Source: Ottowia sp. SB7-C50 (GTDB taxonomy: Bacteria > Pseudomonadota > Gammaproteobacteria > Burkholderiales > Burkholderiaceae_C). From it: a DNA stretch of 64,000 bases. Both the position numbers and the translations under genes were made by a program. The first letter of the stretch is position 1. Each line of letters begins with the position of its first letter. The notes under the pieces were generated by a model. It was not told the origin of the DNA. It saw only the letters and a program-made list of their open reading frames with translations, and did not search any database. The stretch lies in NCBI RefSeq assembly GCF_033110285.1, contig NZ_CP136995.1:1054001-1118000 (forward strand), in the 5' to 3' direction. Shown here in pieces: positions 1 through 8,713 of the stretch.

Positions 1-1
1 G

Positions 2-1135
2 ATCGGGCAGGCCTGGGGCGCGCGCGAGCCGGGCAAGGTCAAGGCCATTGCCGGCACCGCGCTGGCGCTGGGCGGCCTGATCGGCGTGAGCGCCGCCGTG
101 CTGGGCGAGCTGTTCGCGCGGCCGGCGCTGCAGGCGCTGGGCACCGCACCCGAAGTGCTGGGCGACGCCGTGGCCTACGCCCGCGTGATGATGCTGACCA
201 TGCCGCTGCTGCTGGTGTTCATCCTGTACACGCAGTTGTTGCGCGGGGTGGGCGACACGCTGACGCCGCTGTACGCGCTGCTGATTTCCACCGGCGTCGG
301 GCTGGCCTTGACGCCGGCGCTCATCCGCGGCTGGGGCGGGCTGCCGCAGCTGGGCGTGGTGAGCGCAGCGGTGGCGGGCTTCGTGTCCACGGGCGTGGCG
401 CTGGGCTTCCTGGTGCTGTATCTGCGGCGCAAGCGCCACCCGCTGGCGCCCGACGCGGCGCTGCAGCGCGCGCTGTGGATCGACCCCGCGCTGCTCAAAA
501 GCGTGCTGCGCATCGGCGTGCCCACGGGCGTGCAGATGGTCACCATCTCGCTGGCCGAGCTGGCCATCCTGGGCCTGGTCAACCGCTACGGCGCCGACGC
601 CACGGCGGCCTATGGCGCGGTGAACCAGATCGTCAACTACGTGCAGTTTCCGGCGCTGTCGATCGCCATCACGGCGTCGATCCTGGGCGCCCAGTTCATC
701 GGCGCCGGGCAGGCCGAGCGGCTGGGCGCCATCGTGCGCACGGGGCTGCTATTGAACGTGCTACTGACGGGCGCGCTGGTGCTGGCAGGCTATCTGCTGG
801 CGCCGTGGCTGCTGGGCTTCTTCCTGACCGACGAGCCCGTGCGCCGCATGGCCGAGGGGCTGCTGCACCTGATGCTGTGGAGCTCGGTGGTGTTCGGCAT
901 GCAGGCCGTGATTGCCGGCGTCATGCGCGCCAGCGGCACGGTGATGGTGCCCGTGGCGATTTCGGTTGGCTGCATCCTGCTGGTGCAGTTGCCGGCGGCA
1001 CATTGGCTGAGCGCGCGCTACGGCCTGGACGGCGTGTGGATGGGCTACCCGGTGGTGTTCTGCACCATGCTGCTGCTGCAGAGCGCCTTCTACTGGCTGG
1101 TGTGGCGCCACAAGAAGATCGAGCGGCTGGTGTGA
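2..1135 (+). CDS. MATE family efflux transporter, 5' end missing
   Basis: The frame is open from the first bases of the window, so the gene starts outside it; 377 residues are visible against about 450-470 for the family, so roughly the first 80-100 residues are missing. The visible part opens with IGQAWGAREPGKVKA, the conserved GQ..GA stretch that follows the second helix of MATE pumps, and continues with about ten hydrophobic segments, including the GVPTGVQMV region that starts the second half. MATE proteins export cationic drugs and metabolites across the inner membrane in exchange for H+ or Na+. The substrate cannot be read from sequence. It ends just before a family A and family C repeat pair. 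Confidence 0.9.
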   Translation: MGQAWGAREPGKVKAIAGTALALGGLIGVSAAVLGELFARPALQALGTAPEVLGDAVAYARVMMLTMPLLLVFILYTQLLRGVGDTLTPLYALLISTGVGLALTPALIRGWGGLPQLGVVSAAVAGFVSTGVALGFLVLYLRRKRHPLAPDAALQRALWIDPALLKSVLRIGVPTGVQMVTISLAELAILGLVNRYGADATAAYGAVNQIVNYVQFPALSIAITASILGAQFIGAGQAERLGAIVRTGLLLNVLLTGALVLAGYLLAPWLLGFFLTDEPVRRMAEGLLHLMLWSSVVFGMQAVIAGVMRASGTVMVPVAISVGCILLVQLPAAHWLSARYGLDGVWMGYPVVFCTMLLLQSAFYWLVWRHKKIERLV

Positions 1136-1145
1136 CGCAGGGCAA

Positions 1146-1207
1146 ATACTATTAGAAATGTAGCTGTGTGCGCTGTATGGATAAGCGCTGGCGGCTTATT
1201 GAAAACA
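1146..1207. repeat. Family A repeat, intergenic copy
   Basis: Carries ACTATTAGAAATGTAGCTG followed by GCGCT...AAGCGCTGGCGGC. It lies 10 bases after the MATE stop codon and runs straight into a family C palindrome. Reverse complemented, it matches the arrangement at 8538-8593. Confidence 0.7.
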
Positions 1208-1208
1208 A

Positions 1209-1328
1209 AAACCGGACGCAGAGGACGCAGAGATTTCGCAGAGGACGCCGAAAACCCAAAGCCAGGCTTTGGTCTTTCTTGTGCGTCCTTCGCGAACCCC
1301 TTGGCGTCCTTCGCGTCCGGCGGTTTGA
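1209..1328. repeat. Family C palindrome (GGACGC units), copy 1
   Basis: The left arm begins CCGGACGCAGAGGACGCAGA and the right arm ends GGCGTCCTTCGCGTCCGG. The two arms are imperfect inverted repeats of about 38 bases around a short centre that itself pairs (AAAGCCAGGCTTT). It lies between convergent genes (MATE + and tctA -), so it could act as a shared transcription terminator. No open frame of interest was seen in it. Confidence 0.75.
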
Positions 1329-1341
1329 AGCCAGTCCGAAA

Positions 1342-2842
1342 TCAGACAGCGCGCCGCGACGAATACCAGCGCATCAGGCGCGGCAGCAGCAGCACGGTGG
1401 CGATCACCACGATCAGGAACACCGACACCGGGCGGTCGATGAACACCGTCCACTTGCCTTCGCCAATCGACATGGCGTTGCGCAGCTGGGCCTCGGCCAG
1501 GGGGCCCAGGATCATGCCCACCACGACCGGCGCGGTCGGGAAGTCGAAGCGGCGCATCACCACCCCCACCGCGCCGATCACGTACAGCAGGAACAGGTCG
1601 AAGCTGCTCTGCCGCATGCCGTAGGCGCCCACGGTGGCGAAGATCAGGATGCCGGCGTACAGCTGCGGCTTCGGAATCTTCAGCAGCTTGACCCACAGGC
1701 CCACCATCGGCAGGTTCAGGATCAGCAGCATCACGTTGCCGATGTACAGCGACGCGATCAGCGCCCACACCAGCGCGGCCGACGTCGCAAACAGCTGCGG
1801 CCCGGGCTGAATGCCGTAGTTCTGGAACGCGCCCAGCAGGATGGCGGTGGTGTTGCTGGTGGGAATGCCCAGCGTCAGCAGCGGGATCAGCGCCGTCGTC
1901 ACCGTGGCGTTGTTGGCCGCCTCGGGGCCGGCCACGCCTTCGATGGCGCCCGCGGTGCCGAACTCAGCCTTGTCCTCGCCCTTGGCCAGCTTCTTCTCGG
2001 TCGCGTAGGACAGGAAGGTCGGGATCTCGGTGCCCCCCCGCCGGAATGCAGCCAAACGGCGCGCCGATGGCCGAGCCGCGCAGCCACGCCGGCACGCTGC
2101 GGCGCCAGTCGCGCGCGCTCATGTGCACGCGCGTCAGCTTGTTCTGCGTCTCGACCACGCGGCCCTCGAACAGCACGGCGTGCAGCACCTCGGCGACGGC
2201 GAACAGGCCCACGGCCACCAGCACGATCTCGATGCCGTCCAGGAACTCGGCCTTGCCGCCGGTGTAGCGCGGCTGGCCGCTGATCTGGTCCATGCCGATC
2301 AGGCCCACGGCCAGGCCGATGAACAGCGCCGTCAGGCCGCGCACCGTGCTCTTGCCCAGCACCGCGCTGACGGTGGTGAAAGCCAGCACCATCAGCAGGA
2401 AGTATTCGGGCGGGCCGAGCTTGACCGCATAGTCGGCCACCACCGGCGCGAACAGCGTCACCACCACGGTGGCGATGGTGCCCGCCACGAAGGAGCCGAT
2501 GGCCGCCGTGGCCAGCGCCGCGCCGGCGCGGCCGCTCTTGGCCATCTTGTTGCCTTCCATCGCCGTCACCATGCTGGCGGTTTCGCCGGGCGTGTTGAGC
2601 AGGATGGAGGTGGTGCTGCCGCCGTACATGGCGCCGTAGTAGATGCCGGCAAAGAAGATCATCGAGGCGGTGATGTCCACCTTGGCGGTGATGGGCAGCA
2701 GCATGGCCACCGTGGTGGCCGGGCCGATGCCGGGCAGCACGCCCACGGCGGTGCCCAGGGCGCAGCCGAACAGCGCCCACAGCAGGTTGGTCACGGTCAT
2801 CGCCGTGCCAAAGCCCTGCATCAGAAGGTTGACGGTATCCAT
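1342..2842 (-). pseudogene. tctA: Tripartite tricarboxylate transporter large subunit TctA, frameshifted
   Basis: TctA is the 12-helix membrane subunit that moves tricarboxylates with TctB and the binding protein TctC. The ATG at 2842 follows GGAGG and gives MDTVNLLMQGFGTAM; the family signature GIGPATTVAMLLP is present. The frame breaks at a run of seven C (2033-2039). Before it the protein reads GCIPAGG; after it, in another frame, [14 protein letters not shown], which is continuous TctA sequence. Removing one base restores a 499-residue protein, the normal length. As written, the product would end soon after the run. Either the base is a sequencing error or citrate-type uptake by this operon is lost. 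tctB lies 13 bases upstream. Confidence 0.9.
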
Positions 2843-2855
2843 GTCGAGCCTCCGA

Positions 2856-3416
2856 TCAGAGCCAACCGGTGGTGGTGAGGCCCGGCAGATTGATCGCCAG
2901 GAATTGCGTGAACAGCCAGTACACCGGCGCCGCAATCGCCACGCCGGTCAGCACGTCGGTGATCCAGGTGTCGTGCGGCTTGCCGTAGGCGCGCTTGAGG
3001 CCCTGCACCGCCAGCACGTAGGCCAGCGCGCAGCTCAGGATGAAGCCCATGTGCTCGATCAGCGCCGCGTTCAGCAGCAGGCCGGCCGACACCCACACAA
3101 AGTGAATCCAGTCCGGATGCTCGTCGCCGGCCACGTCTTCCATGTCGCGGTAGCCGCCGGTGCGCGAATGCCACAGCAGCACGCCGCCGCACAGCATGAG
3201 CGCCAGCGACACCACCCACGGCAGGAAGTTGGCGCCCACGCCGCCGTAGCCGGCTTCGGACGGGATGCCGATGGCGCCCAGCGCCATGGCCGCGCCCACC
3301 GCGAAGATGGCCACGCTGACCAGCGTTTCCCACAGCAGCGTCTTGCGCGAGGGCTGCGCGGGCGCTGGGTGGTCTGGCCGCAGATCGAGCGGGATATTGG
3401 GTTGCGGACTGCTCAT
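2856..3416 (-). CDS. tctB: Tripartite tricarboxylate transporter small subunit TctB
   Basis: A 186-residue membrane protein with four predicted helices: about 27-47, 66-83, a segment near 112-140, and one near 158-178. The order binding protein, small subunit, large subunit (tctC-tctB-tctA) on one strand identifies it, since TctB proteins are poorly conserved. With TctA it forms the membrane part of a secondary transporter that takes solute from a periplasmic TctC protein. The start follows a GAGGAGGCA ribosome site. It should be co-transcribed with tctA, 13 bases downstream. A family B repeat separates it from tctC. Confidence 0.85.
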   Translation of the reverse strand: MSSPQPNIPLDLRPDHPAPAQPSRKTLLWETLVSVAIFAVGAAMALGAIGIPSEAGYGGVGANFLPWVVSLALMLCGGVLLWHSRTGGYRDMEDVAGDEHPDWIHFVWVSAGLLLNAALIEHMGFILSCALAYVLAVQGLKRAYGKPHDTWITDVLTGVAIAAPVYWLFTQFLAINLPGLTTTGWL

Positions 3417-3573
3417 GCTTGCCTCCTCCGCTCGCGGGGCCGATCAAGTCGACGGCCAGCGAGCTACCTTATTCACAGCTGCAGGCCCTTGTACAGCAAT
3501 GGCCTCAGCCCAATTTTTACAAATATACGATCCGCTGCAGCAGGTCAAGAACAGCGGCGCTCCTCATGGTCCG

Positions 3574-3671
3574 ATGGCCGCGGAGCAGGCCATTCCAGGC
3601 CGCCCGAGCCGGGGTTCCCCCGGCGACCAGCGGCGTCCCCCTGGGGGAAGCCGCGCAGCGGCATAGGGGGG
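3574..3671 (-). repeat. Family B repeat at the tctC stop codon
   Basis: Read on the minus strand, the tctC stop TAA is followed without a gap by CCCCCCTATGCCGC, then TTCCCCCAGGGGGACGCCGC, a GGGGGAACCCC hairpin, and the closing hairpin ATGGCCTGCTCCGCGGCCAT (partly diverged). It fills most of the 255-base gap between tctC and tctB. The rest of the gap (3417-3573) shows nothing recognisable. Confidence 0.8.
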
Positions 3672-4640
3672 TTAGGTGATCATCCCGGACTTGGCCATGA
3701 TCGCCCGCAGGGCGGCGAATTCGTTGTCGACGAACTTGGTGAACTCGTCGCCCGTCAGCAGCGCGGGGTTCCAGTCGTTCTTCTTCAGCGCTTCCTGCCA
3801 CGACGGCGACTTGGTGGTGGCCGCAACGGCGTCGATCAGCGCCTTGCGCTGCGCCGGCGTGATGCCGGGGCCGCCAAACACGCCGCGCCAGTTGCCGATC
3901 TCGACGTTCAGGCCCAGCTCCTTCAGCGTGGGCGTGTCCTTCAGCGCCGGCAGGCGCTGCGCCGAGGTGACGGCAATCGGCTTCATCTTGCCGGTGCTGA
4001 TGTATTCGGAGAATTCCGACAGGCCGCTGCCGCCCACCGTGACGTTGCCGCCCAGGATGGCCGCCGTGGCCTCGCCGCCGCCGCGGAAGGCGACGTAGTT
4101 GATCTTGGCCGGGTCAACGCCGGCTTCGCGCGCGATCATGGCCGCGGCAATGTGTTCGGTGGAGCCGCGCGAGCCGCCGCCCCACTTCACGCTGCCGGGG
4201 TCTTTCTTCAGCTGCGCGATCACGTCGGCCATGGTCTTGTGGGGCGAATTGGCCGGCAGCACGAACACGTTGTATTCGGTCGTCAGGCGCGCCAGCGGCG
4301 TGGCCTGCATCAGGTTGAGCGGCGACTTGGACGTGATCAGCCCGCCCAGCATCACCGCGCCCATCACCATCATCTGGTTGCCGTCGCCCTTGGCACCGGC
4401 CAGGAAGGGCGCCAGGCCCAGCGCGCCCGCGGCGCCGCCCTTGTTGTCGTAGGTGACGGTGGCGGCCTGCTTGGCGTCCAGCATGGCCTTGCCCAGGGCG
4501 CGGCCGGTGGTGTCCCAGCCGCCGCCGGGGTTGGCGGGGATCAGGATCTTCAGGTTGGCGCCGGCCTGCGCCCAGGCGGCGGGCAGGGCACCCATGGCGG
4601 CCAGCGCGGCCAGGGACTTGAGGAAGGTATCGCGTCGCAT
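3672..4640 (-). CDS. tctC: Tricarboxylate-binding protein TctC (Bug family)
   Basis: A periplasmic solute-binding protein of 322 residues. The ATG at 4640 is preferred because GGAGA lies just upstream and the protein then opens with a normal signal peptide (MRRDTFLKSLAALAAMG...AWAQA); an earlier in-frame ATG at 4688 has no such support. Bug-family marks include IPANPGGGWD near the mature N-terminus and NKGGAAG. It hands its ligand to the TctAB permease encoded downstream. The ligand (citrate, tricarballylate or another acid) is not determined by sequence. The divergent two-component system at 4920 probably controls it, as TctD/TctE does in Salmonella. Confidence 0.88.
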   Translation of the reverse strand: MRRDTFLKSLAALAAMGALPAAWAQAGANLKILIPANPGGGWDTTGRALGKAMLDAKQAATVTYDNKGGAAGALGLAPFLAGAKGDGNQMMVMGAVMLGGLITSKSPLNLMQATPLARLTTEYNVFVLPANSPHKTMADVIAQLKKDPGSVKWGGGSRGSTEHIAAAMIAREAGVDPAKINYVAFRGGGEATAAILGGNVTVGGSGLSEFSEYISTGKMKPIAVTSAQRLPALKDTPTLKELGLNVEIGNWRGVFGGPGITPAQRKALIDAVAATTKSPSWQEALKKNDWNPALLTGDEFTKFVDNEFAALRAIMAKSGMIT

Positions 4641-4801
4641 ATCGGTTGTCTCCACTGCGTGATAGGAACCCATCAATATTGGCCCCAACGGCTGTCAATT
4701 GGCTGTCCGGGCACCTAGGGCTTACCCTAGCTGCCAACGGCTGCGGTATGTTGCGACCAAGCAAAGCCAACGGACTTCCACTGTGACGCGCTCGCACCTA
4801 C

Positions 4802-4888
4802 CGTCATTCCCACGAAGGCGGGAATCCCTACCGCATCGGGCGCAGCGGTGGCTGGAGACCTGGATTTCCGCCTTCGCGGTACAGACGG
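4802..4888. repeat. Family D palindrome (CATTCCCGCG type) between tctC and tctD
   Basis: CGTCATTCCCACGAAGGCGG pairs imperfectly with CTGGATTTCCGCCTTCGCGG about 40 bases later. This palindrome type is widespread in proteobacterial intergenic DNA. It occupies the middle of the 279-base divergent region 4641-4919, which must also hold the promoters of tctC and tctD. I could not place those promoters with confidence. Confidence 0.7.
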
Positions 4889-4919
4889 CATTGAGGCCAG
4901 TCTTCCGGAACCACAAGCC

Positions 4920-5603
4920 ATGAAATTGCTGGTGGTCGAAGACGATGCCGCGCTGCAGGCGACGCTGGTACGTACGCTGGCGCGGCGCGGCTTTGCCGTC
5001 ACCGCCGTGGGCGATGGGCCCGCGGCGCTGGCGCGCTGGGCCGCCGGCGCGCCCGATGCCGTGGTGCTCGACCTGACCTTGCCGGGGCTGGACGGCCTGC
5101 AGGTGCTGGCGCAGGCGCGCGCGCAGGGCCTGCGCACGCCGGTGCTGATCCTGACCGCGCGCGGCACCGTGGGCGACCGCGTGCTGGGCCTGAACGCCGG
5201 CGCCGACGATTACCTGCCCAAGCCCTTTGATCTGGATGAATTGGAAGCGCGCCTGCGCGCCCTGGTGCGCCGCAGCGCCCCCATGCCAGGCGCCGCGCCG
5301 CCGCCCGCCGCCGTGCAGATCGGCAGCCTGCGCCACGACCGCGATGGCGGCGCCATCTACCGCGATGGCGTGCCGATGGAGCTGACCCCGCGCGAACTGG
5401 CGCTGATGCACGCGCTGCTGGCGCGCCCCGGCCACGCCGTCGCCAAGGAGCGCCTGTTCGAGCAGGTCTTTCCGGGCGAGGCCGAGGTGCGCTACGAAGC
5501 CATCGAGGTGGTCGCCTACCGCCTGCGCCGCAAGCTGGCCGACACGGGCGTCGAGCTGGTCACGCTGCGCGGCCTGGGCTATCTGCTGCGGGCGGTGTCG
5601 TGA
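4920..5603 (+). CDS. tctD: OmpR/PhoB-family response regulator, TctD-like
   Basis: A 227-residue regulator: receiver domain (about 1-115) with acidic pocket E7-D8-D9, phospho-acceptor D51 in VVLDLTLPG and K101 in LPKPFD, then a winged-helix DNA-binding domain (about 130-225). A longer frame from 4848 would be read from repeat sequence, so the ATG at 4920, where MKLLVVEDDA starts, is used. Its stop overlaps the start of the kinase gene (GTGA), so the pair is translationally coupled. Its position, divergent from tctCBA, supports the TctD role of inducing tricarboxylate uptake. The gene name is inferred from context rather than from a unique motif. Confidence 0.85.
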   Translation: MKLLVVEDDAALQATLVRTLARRGFAVTAVGDGPAALARWAAGAPDAVVLDLTLPGLDGLQVLAQARAQGLRTPVLILTARGTVGDRVLGLNAGADDYLPKPFDLDELEARLRALVRRSAPMPGAAPPPAAVQIGSLRHDRDGGAIYRDGVPMELTPRELALMHALLARPGHAVAKERLFEQVFPGEAEVRYEAIEVVAYRLRRKLADTGVELVTLRGLGYLLRAVS

Positions 5604-7003
5604 GCCGCCCGCGCACGCGCTCGCTGAGGCGCCAGTTGCTGGCGGGCATCCTGATCCCGGTGCTGCTGATCGTGGCCTTCAACACCTGGAGCCTGTACCA
5701 CCAGGCGCTGGGTGCGCTCCATACGGCCTACGACCGCACGCTGCTGGCGTCGGCCAAGAGCCTGGGCGAATCGCTGCAGATCAGCGGCGAGGGCGACGCC
5801 GCGCGCCTGCAGGCCAACGTGCCCTCGGCCGCGCTGGAGGCCTTCGAGGCCGATCTGCAAAGCCGCATGGCGTACCGCATCTCCACCCGGCAGGGCGTGC
5901 TGCTGTCGGGCTACGAAGACCTGCCGATGTGGCGCGGCGAAATTCCCGTGCAGCCGCCGTACGCCGCGCTGGCCGACTTCTACGACGGCCAGTTCCGCGG
6001 CGAGCCGGTGCGCATGGCCGTGCTGCTGCAGCCGGTGGCGCGCGGCGCCGGGCGCGACGTGGCGGTGGTGCAGGTGGCCGAGACGCTGGAAATCCGCCAC
6101 GCGCTGGCCCGGCAGATCCTGTGGGACACGCTGGCGCGCCAGGCAGCGCTGGTGGCGCTGATCGCCGCCACCGTGATTGCCGTGGTGCAGCTGGCCACGC
6201 GCCCGGTGCGCCGCCTCAGCCACGACCTGCAGGCGCGGCCCGACGACGACCTGCGCCCCATTGCCGCGCCCGACGCGCCGCGCGAATTGCAGCCGCTGAT
6301 CGCCGCCACCAACGAGCACATGCGCCGCCAGGGCGATCTGCTGGCGCAGCAGCAGCGCTTCGTGCGCGACGCCTCGCACCAGCTGCGCACGCCGCTGGCG
6401 GTGCTCAAGGCGCAGGTGCAGTCGGCCCGGCGTGGCGACGTGCCGCCCGCGCAGGCGCTGGCCGAGATCGAAGACACCGTGGACCGCGCCACCCTGCTGG
6501 CCAACCAGATGCTGGCGCTGGCCAAGGTCGCGCAGCTGCGCCAGCAGGCCGACGCGCCCGCCACCGCGTTCGACGACGTGGTGCGCGCGGTGGCGCTCGA
6601 CCTGGCGCCGCTGATCGCCGGGCAGGCGCTCGACTTCGACCTGCGGGCCGAGCCGGTCACGCTGCGCGCGCACGACTGGATGCTGCGCGAGCTGACGCGC
6701 AACCTGCTGCACAACGCCATCCGCCACACGCCGCACGGCGGCCTGCTGGCCATCACGCTGCAGCGCGAAGGCGGCCACGCGCGCTTCACCGTGGCCGACA
6801 GCGGGCCGGGCGTCGAACCCGACCTGGCCGCGCGGCTGTTCCAGCCGTTCAGCGCCGGCGCGGGCGGCACCGGGTCGGGCCTGGGGCTGGCGATCTGCCA
6901 CGAAATCGTGCAGGCGCTCGGGGGCCATATCCAGCTGCGCAATCGCGTGGAAAATGGGCGCATCGCCGGCCTCGACGCCGTTGTCACCCTGCCCATCGAA
7001 TGA
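5600..7003 (+). CDS. tctE: Sensor histidine kinase, TctE-like
   Basis: A 467-residue membrane kinase that would phosphorylate the TctD-like regulator. Helices lie at about 11-29 and 182-199 and flank a periplasmic sensing region of about 150 residues of the 2CSK_N type seen in TctE. The histidine box is DASHQLRTPL with H260. The catalytic domain has the N box NLLHNAIRHTP, then DSGPG and GSGLGLAI. It starts at a GTG overlapping the regulator stop and ends overlapping the hslR start (ATGA), so tctD-tctE-hslR-hydrolase reads as one coupled unit. Confidence 0.88.
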   Translation: MSRPRTRSLRRQLLAGILIPVLLIVAFNTWSLYHQALGALHTAYDRTLLASAKSLGESLQISGEGDAARLQANVPSAALEAFEADLQSRMAYRISTRQGVLLSGYEDLPMWRGEIPVQPPYAALADFYDGQFRGEPVRMAVLLQPVARGAGRDVAVVQVAETLEIRHALARQILWDTLARQAALVALIAATVIAVVQLATRPVRRLSHDLQARPDDDLRPIAAPDAPRELQPLIAATNEHMRRQGDLLAQQQRFVRDASHQLRTPLAVLKAQVQSARRGDVPPAQALAEIEDTVDRATLLANQMLALAKVAQLRQQADAPATAFDDVVRAVALDLAPLIAGQALDFDLRAEPVTLRAHDWMLRELTRNLLHNAIRHTPHGGLLAITLQREGGHARFTVADSGPGVEPDLAARLFQPFSAGAGGTGSGLGLAICHEIVQALGGHIQLRNRVENGRIAGLDAVVTLPIE

Positions 7004-7461
7004 GTTCCCGCACCGAACGCGCCACGACCCCCGCACCGGAAGGCATGCGCCTGGACAAGTGGCTGTGGGCCGCGCGCTTTTACAAGACGCGCGCGCTGGC
7101 GGTGGAGCAGATCGACCGTGGCCGCGTGCAGGTGAACGGCGCCGACGCCAAGCCCTCGCGCGAAGTGCGCCCCGGCGACACGGTGCGCCTGCGCCAGGGG
7201 CGCGACGAGCGCGCCGTGGTGGTGCGTGCGCTGTCGTCGCAGCGCGGCCCGGCGCCGGTGGCGCAACAGCTGTACGACGAGACGCCCGACAGCGTGGCCG
7301 CGCGCGCCCACGCTGCCGAGGCGCGCCGCCTGGCGCCCGAGCCGGCGCTGGCCATTGCCCACGGCCGGCCCACCAAGCGCGACCGCCGCGCCATCGAGCA
7401 GGGCCGCGGCGGCGACTCGGGCTGGGGCGAGCGCTGGTCGGCCAGCCTGGACGACGAATGA
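7000..7461 (+). CDS. hslR: S4-domain RNA-binding heat shock protein Hsp15
   Basis: A 153-residue basic protein with an N-terminal S4 domain: MRLDKWLWAARFYKTRALAV at about residues 16-35, then a GRVQVNG turn. Hsp15 binds 50S subunits that carry stalled peptidyl-tRNA and helps recycle them. The long basic tail, rich in Arg, Ala and Pro, is typical. The ATG at 7000 overlaps the kinase stop by four bases. The gene does not belong functionally to the two-component system, so the coupling is probably only positional. Confidence 0.9.
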   Translation: MSSRTERATTPAPEGMRLDKWLWAARFYKTRALAVEQIDRGRVQVNGADAKPSREVRPGDTVRLRQGRDERAVVVRALSSQRGPAPVAQQLYDETPDSVAARAHAAEARRLAPEPALAIAHGRPTKRDRRAIEQGRGGDSGWGERWSASLDDE

Positions 7462-8351
7462 AGCCAATCGCCGCCGACCCCTCGCCTGATGTGCCGTTCA
7501 TGCTCTCGATTTCAGAGCGATCGCGGCTGGCCGCGGGCCGGCGGCTGCGCACCGGCGGCGCGCAGGGGCACATCGTGTGGCATGCGTGGGAGCCGGCGAC
7601 ACCCACCGATGCGCCGCCGCTGGTGCTGTTTCACGGCGGCAGCGGCTCGTGGACGCACTGGGTGCGCAACATCGTGCCGCTGGTGGATTCGGGGCGGCGC
7701 GTGTTCGCGGTCGACCTGCCGGGCTTTGGCGACAGCGACCCGCCCGCGGGCGGCAGCGACGCCGACGCCATGCTGGCGCCGCTGGCGGACAGCATGGCGC
7801 AGCTGTTTGCGGGGCAGCCGGTCGACCTGGTGGGTTTTTCGTTTGGCGGCATGACGGCCGGCATGTTGCTGGCCGACCACCCCGCGCTGGCGCGGCGCCT
7901 GGTGCTGGTCGGCGCGCCGGCCATGGGCGTGGTGCCGGCGCGGCAGTTCGAATTGAGGGGCTGGCGCCACCTGAAGACCCCGCAGGAGCAGGCCGAGATC
8001 CACCGCCACAACCTGGGCGTGCTGATGCTGCACGACCACGACCTGATCGACGGCCTGGCGCTGGAAGTGCACATTGCCAACGTGCAGCGCGACCGCCTGC
8101 CGCGCCGCCGCCTGGCGCACACAGACATCCTGGCGCGCAGCCTGCCGCGCGTGCCGTGCCCGGTGCGGGCCATCTACGGCGCGCACGATGTGCTGTATCG
8201 CCAGTACATCCACCAGCTGGCGCAGCGCTTTGCCGAAACGGCGCCCGACTTTCGCGGCATGGCGCTGATCGAAGGCGCGGGCCACTGGGTGCAGTTCGAG
8301 GCGCCCGAGGCGTTTGACGCGGCGCTGTTGCGGGCGCTGTCGGACGGCTGA
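7458..8351 (+). CDS. Alpha/beta-fold hydrolase
   Basis: A 297-residue soluble hydrolase. Fold marks are the oxyanion motif LFHGGSGSW (about 54-62), the nucleophile elbow GFSFGG (Ser in GxSxG, about 129-134), an acid in YGAHD and the catalytic His in GAGHWVQFE near the C-terminus. The full triad is present, so an esterase, lactonase or C-C hydrolase activity is likely, but the substrate is unknown. The ATG overlaps the hslR stop (ATGA). The end of the gene is followed by 362 bases of repeats. Confidence 0.85.
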   Translation: MKPIAADPSPDVPFMLSISERSRLAAGRRLRTGGAQGHIVWHAWEPATPTDAPPLVLFHGGSGSWTHWVRNIVPLVDSGRRVFAVDLPGFGDSDPPAGGSDADAMLAPLADSMAQLFAGQPVDLVGFSFGGMTAGMLLADHPALARRLVLVGAPAMGVVPARQFELRGWRHLKTPQEQAEIHRHNLGVLMLHDHDLIDGLALEVHIANVQRDRLPRRRLAHTDILARSLPRVPCPVRAIYGAHDVLYRQYIHQLAQRFAETAPDFRGMALIEGAGHWVQFEAPEAFDAALLRALSDG

Positions 8352-8380
8352 GGTGGCTTTGGCCGCGCCGATGGTTGCCG

Positions 8381-8503
8381 AAAACCGGACGCGAAGGACG
8401 CGAAGGAGCCGCGAAGGACGCAAAAGAAACAGCCAAGGGATTTTTTGGTTTTTTTTTTGCGTTCTCTGCGAAATCTTTGCGTCCTCTGCGTCCGGCTGTT
8501 TTT
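8381..8503. repeat. Family C palindrome (GGACGC units), copy 2
   Basis: The left arm is AAAACCGGACGCGAAGGACG and the right arm ends TTTGCGTCCTCTGCGTCCGG. They are inverted repeats around a T/A-rich centre. The orientation is opposite to the copy at 1209-1328, and the same family A neighbour is present on the corresponding side. Confidence 0.75.
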
Positions 8504-8537
8504 ATCGGTCAAAACTGCGCGCTCTAGCCTGTTTTTG

Positions 8538-8593
8538 GCCTCTGGCGCTTGATCAGACTGCGCTGACAGCTATTAAAAACATAGCTGCATCGC
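8538..8593. repeat. Family A repeat, intergenic copy
   Basis: Contains TCTGGCGCTTGATCAGAC, then GCGCTGACAGCTATTAAAAA and CATAGCTGC. It is one of the fullest copies and useful as a reference. It adjoins a family C palindrome, as the copy at 1146 does. Confidence 0.75.
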
Positions 8594-8713
8594 TGCCCCG
8601 ATTCCGGGTAAACCCGGATGATCTAGTTATCACAAACAACTAAATTGGCGGTGCGGGGCCGGGCGCTGATCGGGCCGGTGCCTCGCGCACCACACCCATT
8701 CGAGGAGACAAAC

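Larger units (their letters stand above)
8352..8713. other. Gene-free 362 bases made mostly of repeats
   Basis: The stretch holds a family C palindrome (8381-8503) and a family A copy (8538-8593). About 120 bases remain before the tannase gene, with no recognisable promoter; they end in GAGGAGACAAAC, the ribosome site of the next gene. No open frame, RNA gene or riboswitch was recognised here. Confidence 0.8.

Noticed and set aside
2643..4718. Plus-strand open frame of 691 codons opposite tctC and tctB
   Set aside because: His/Arg/Gly-rich translation with no family likeness; it is the antisense shadow of well-recognised minus-strand genes in GC-rich DNA.
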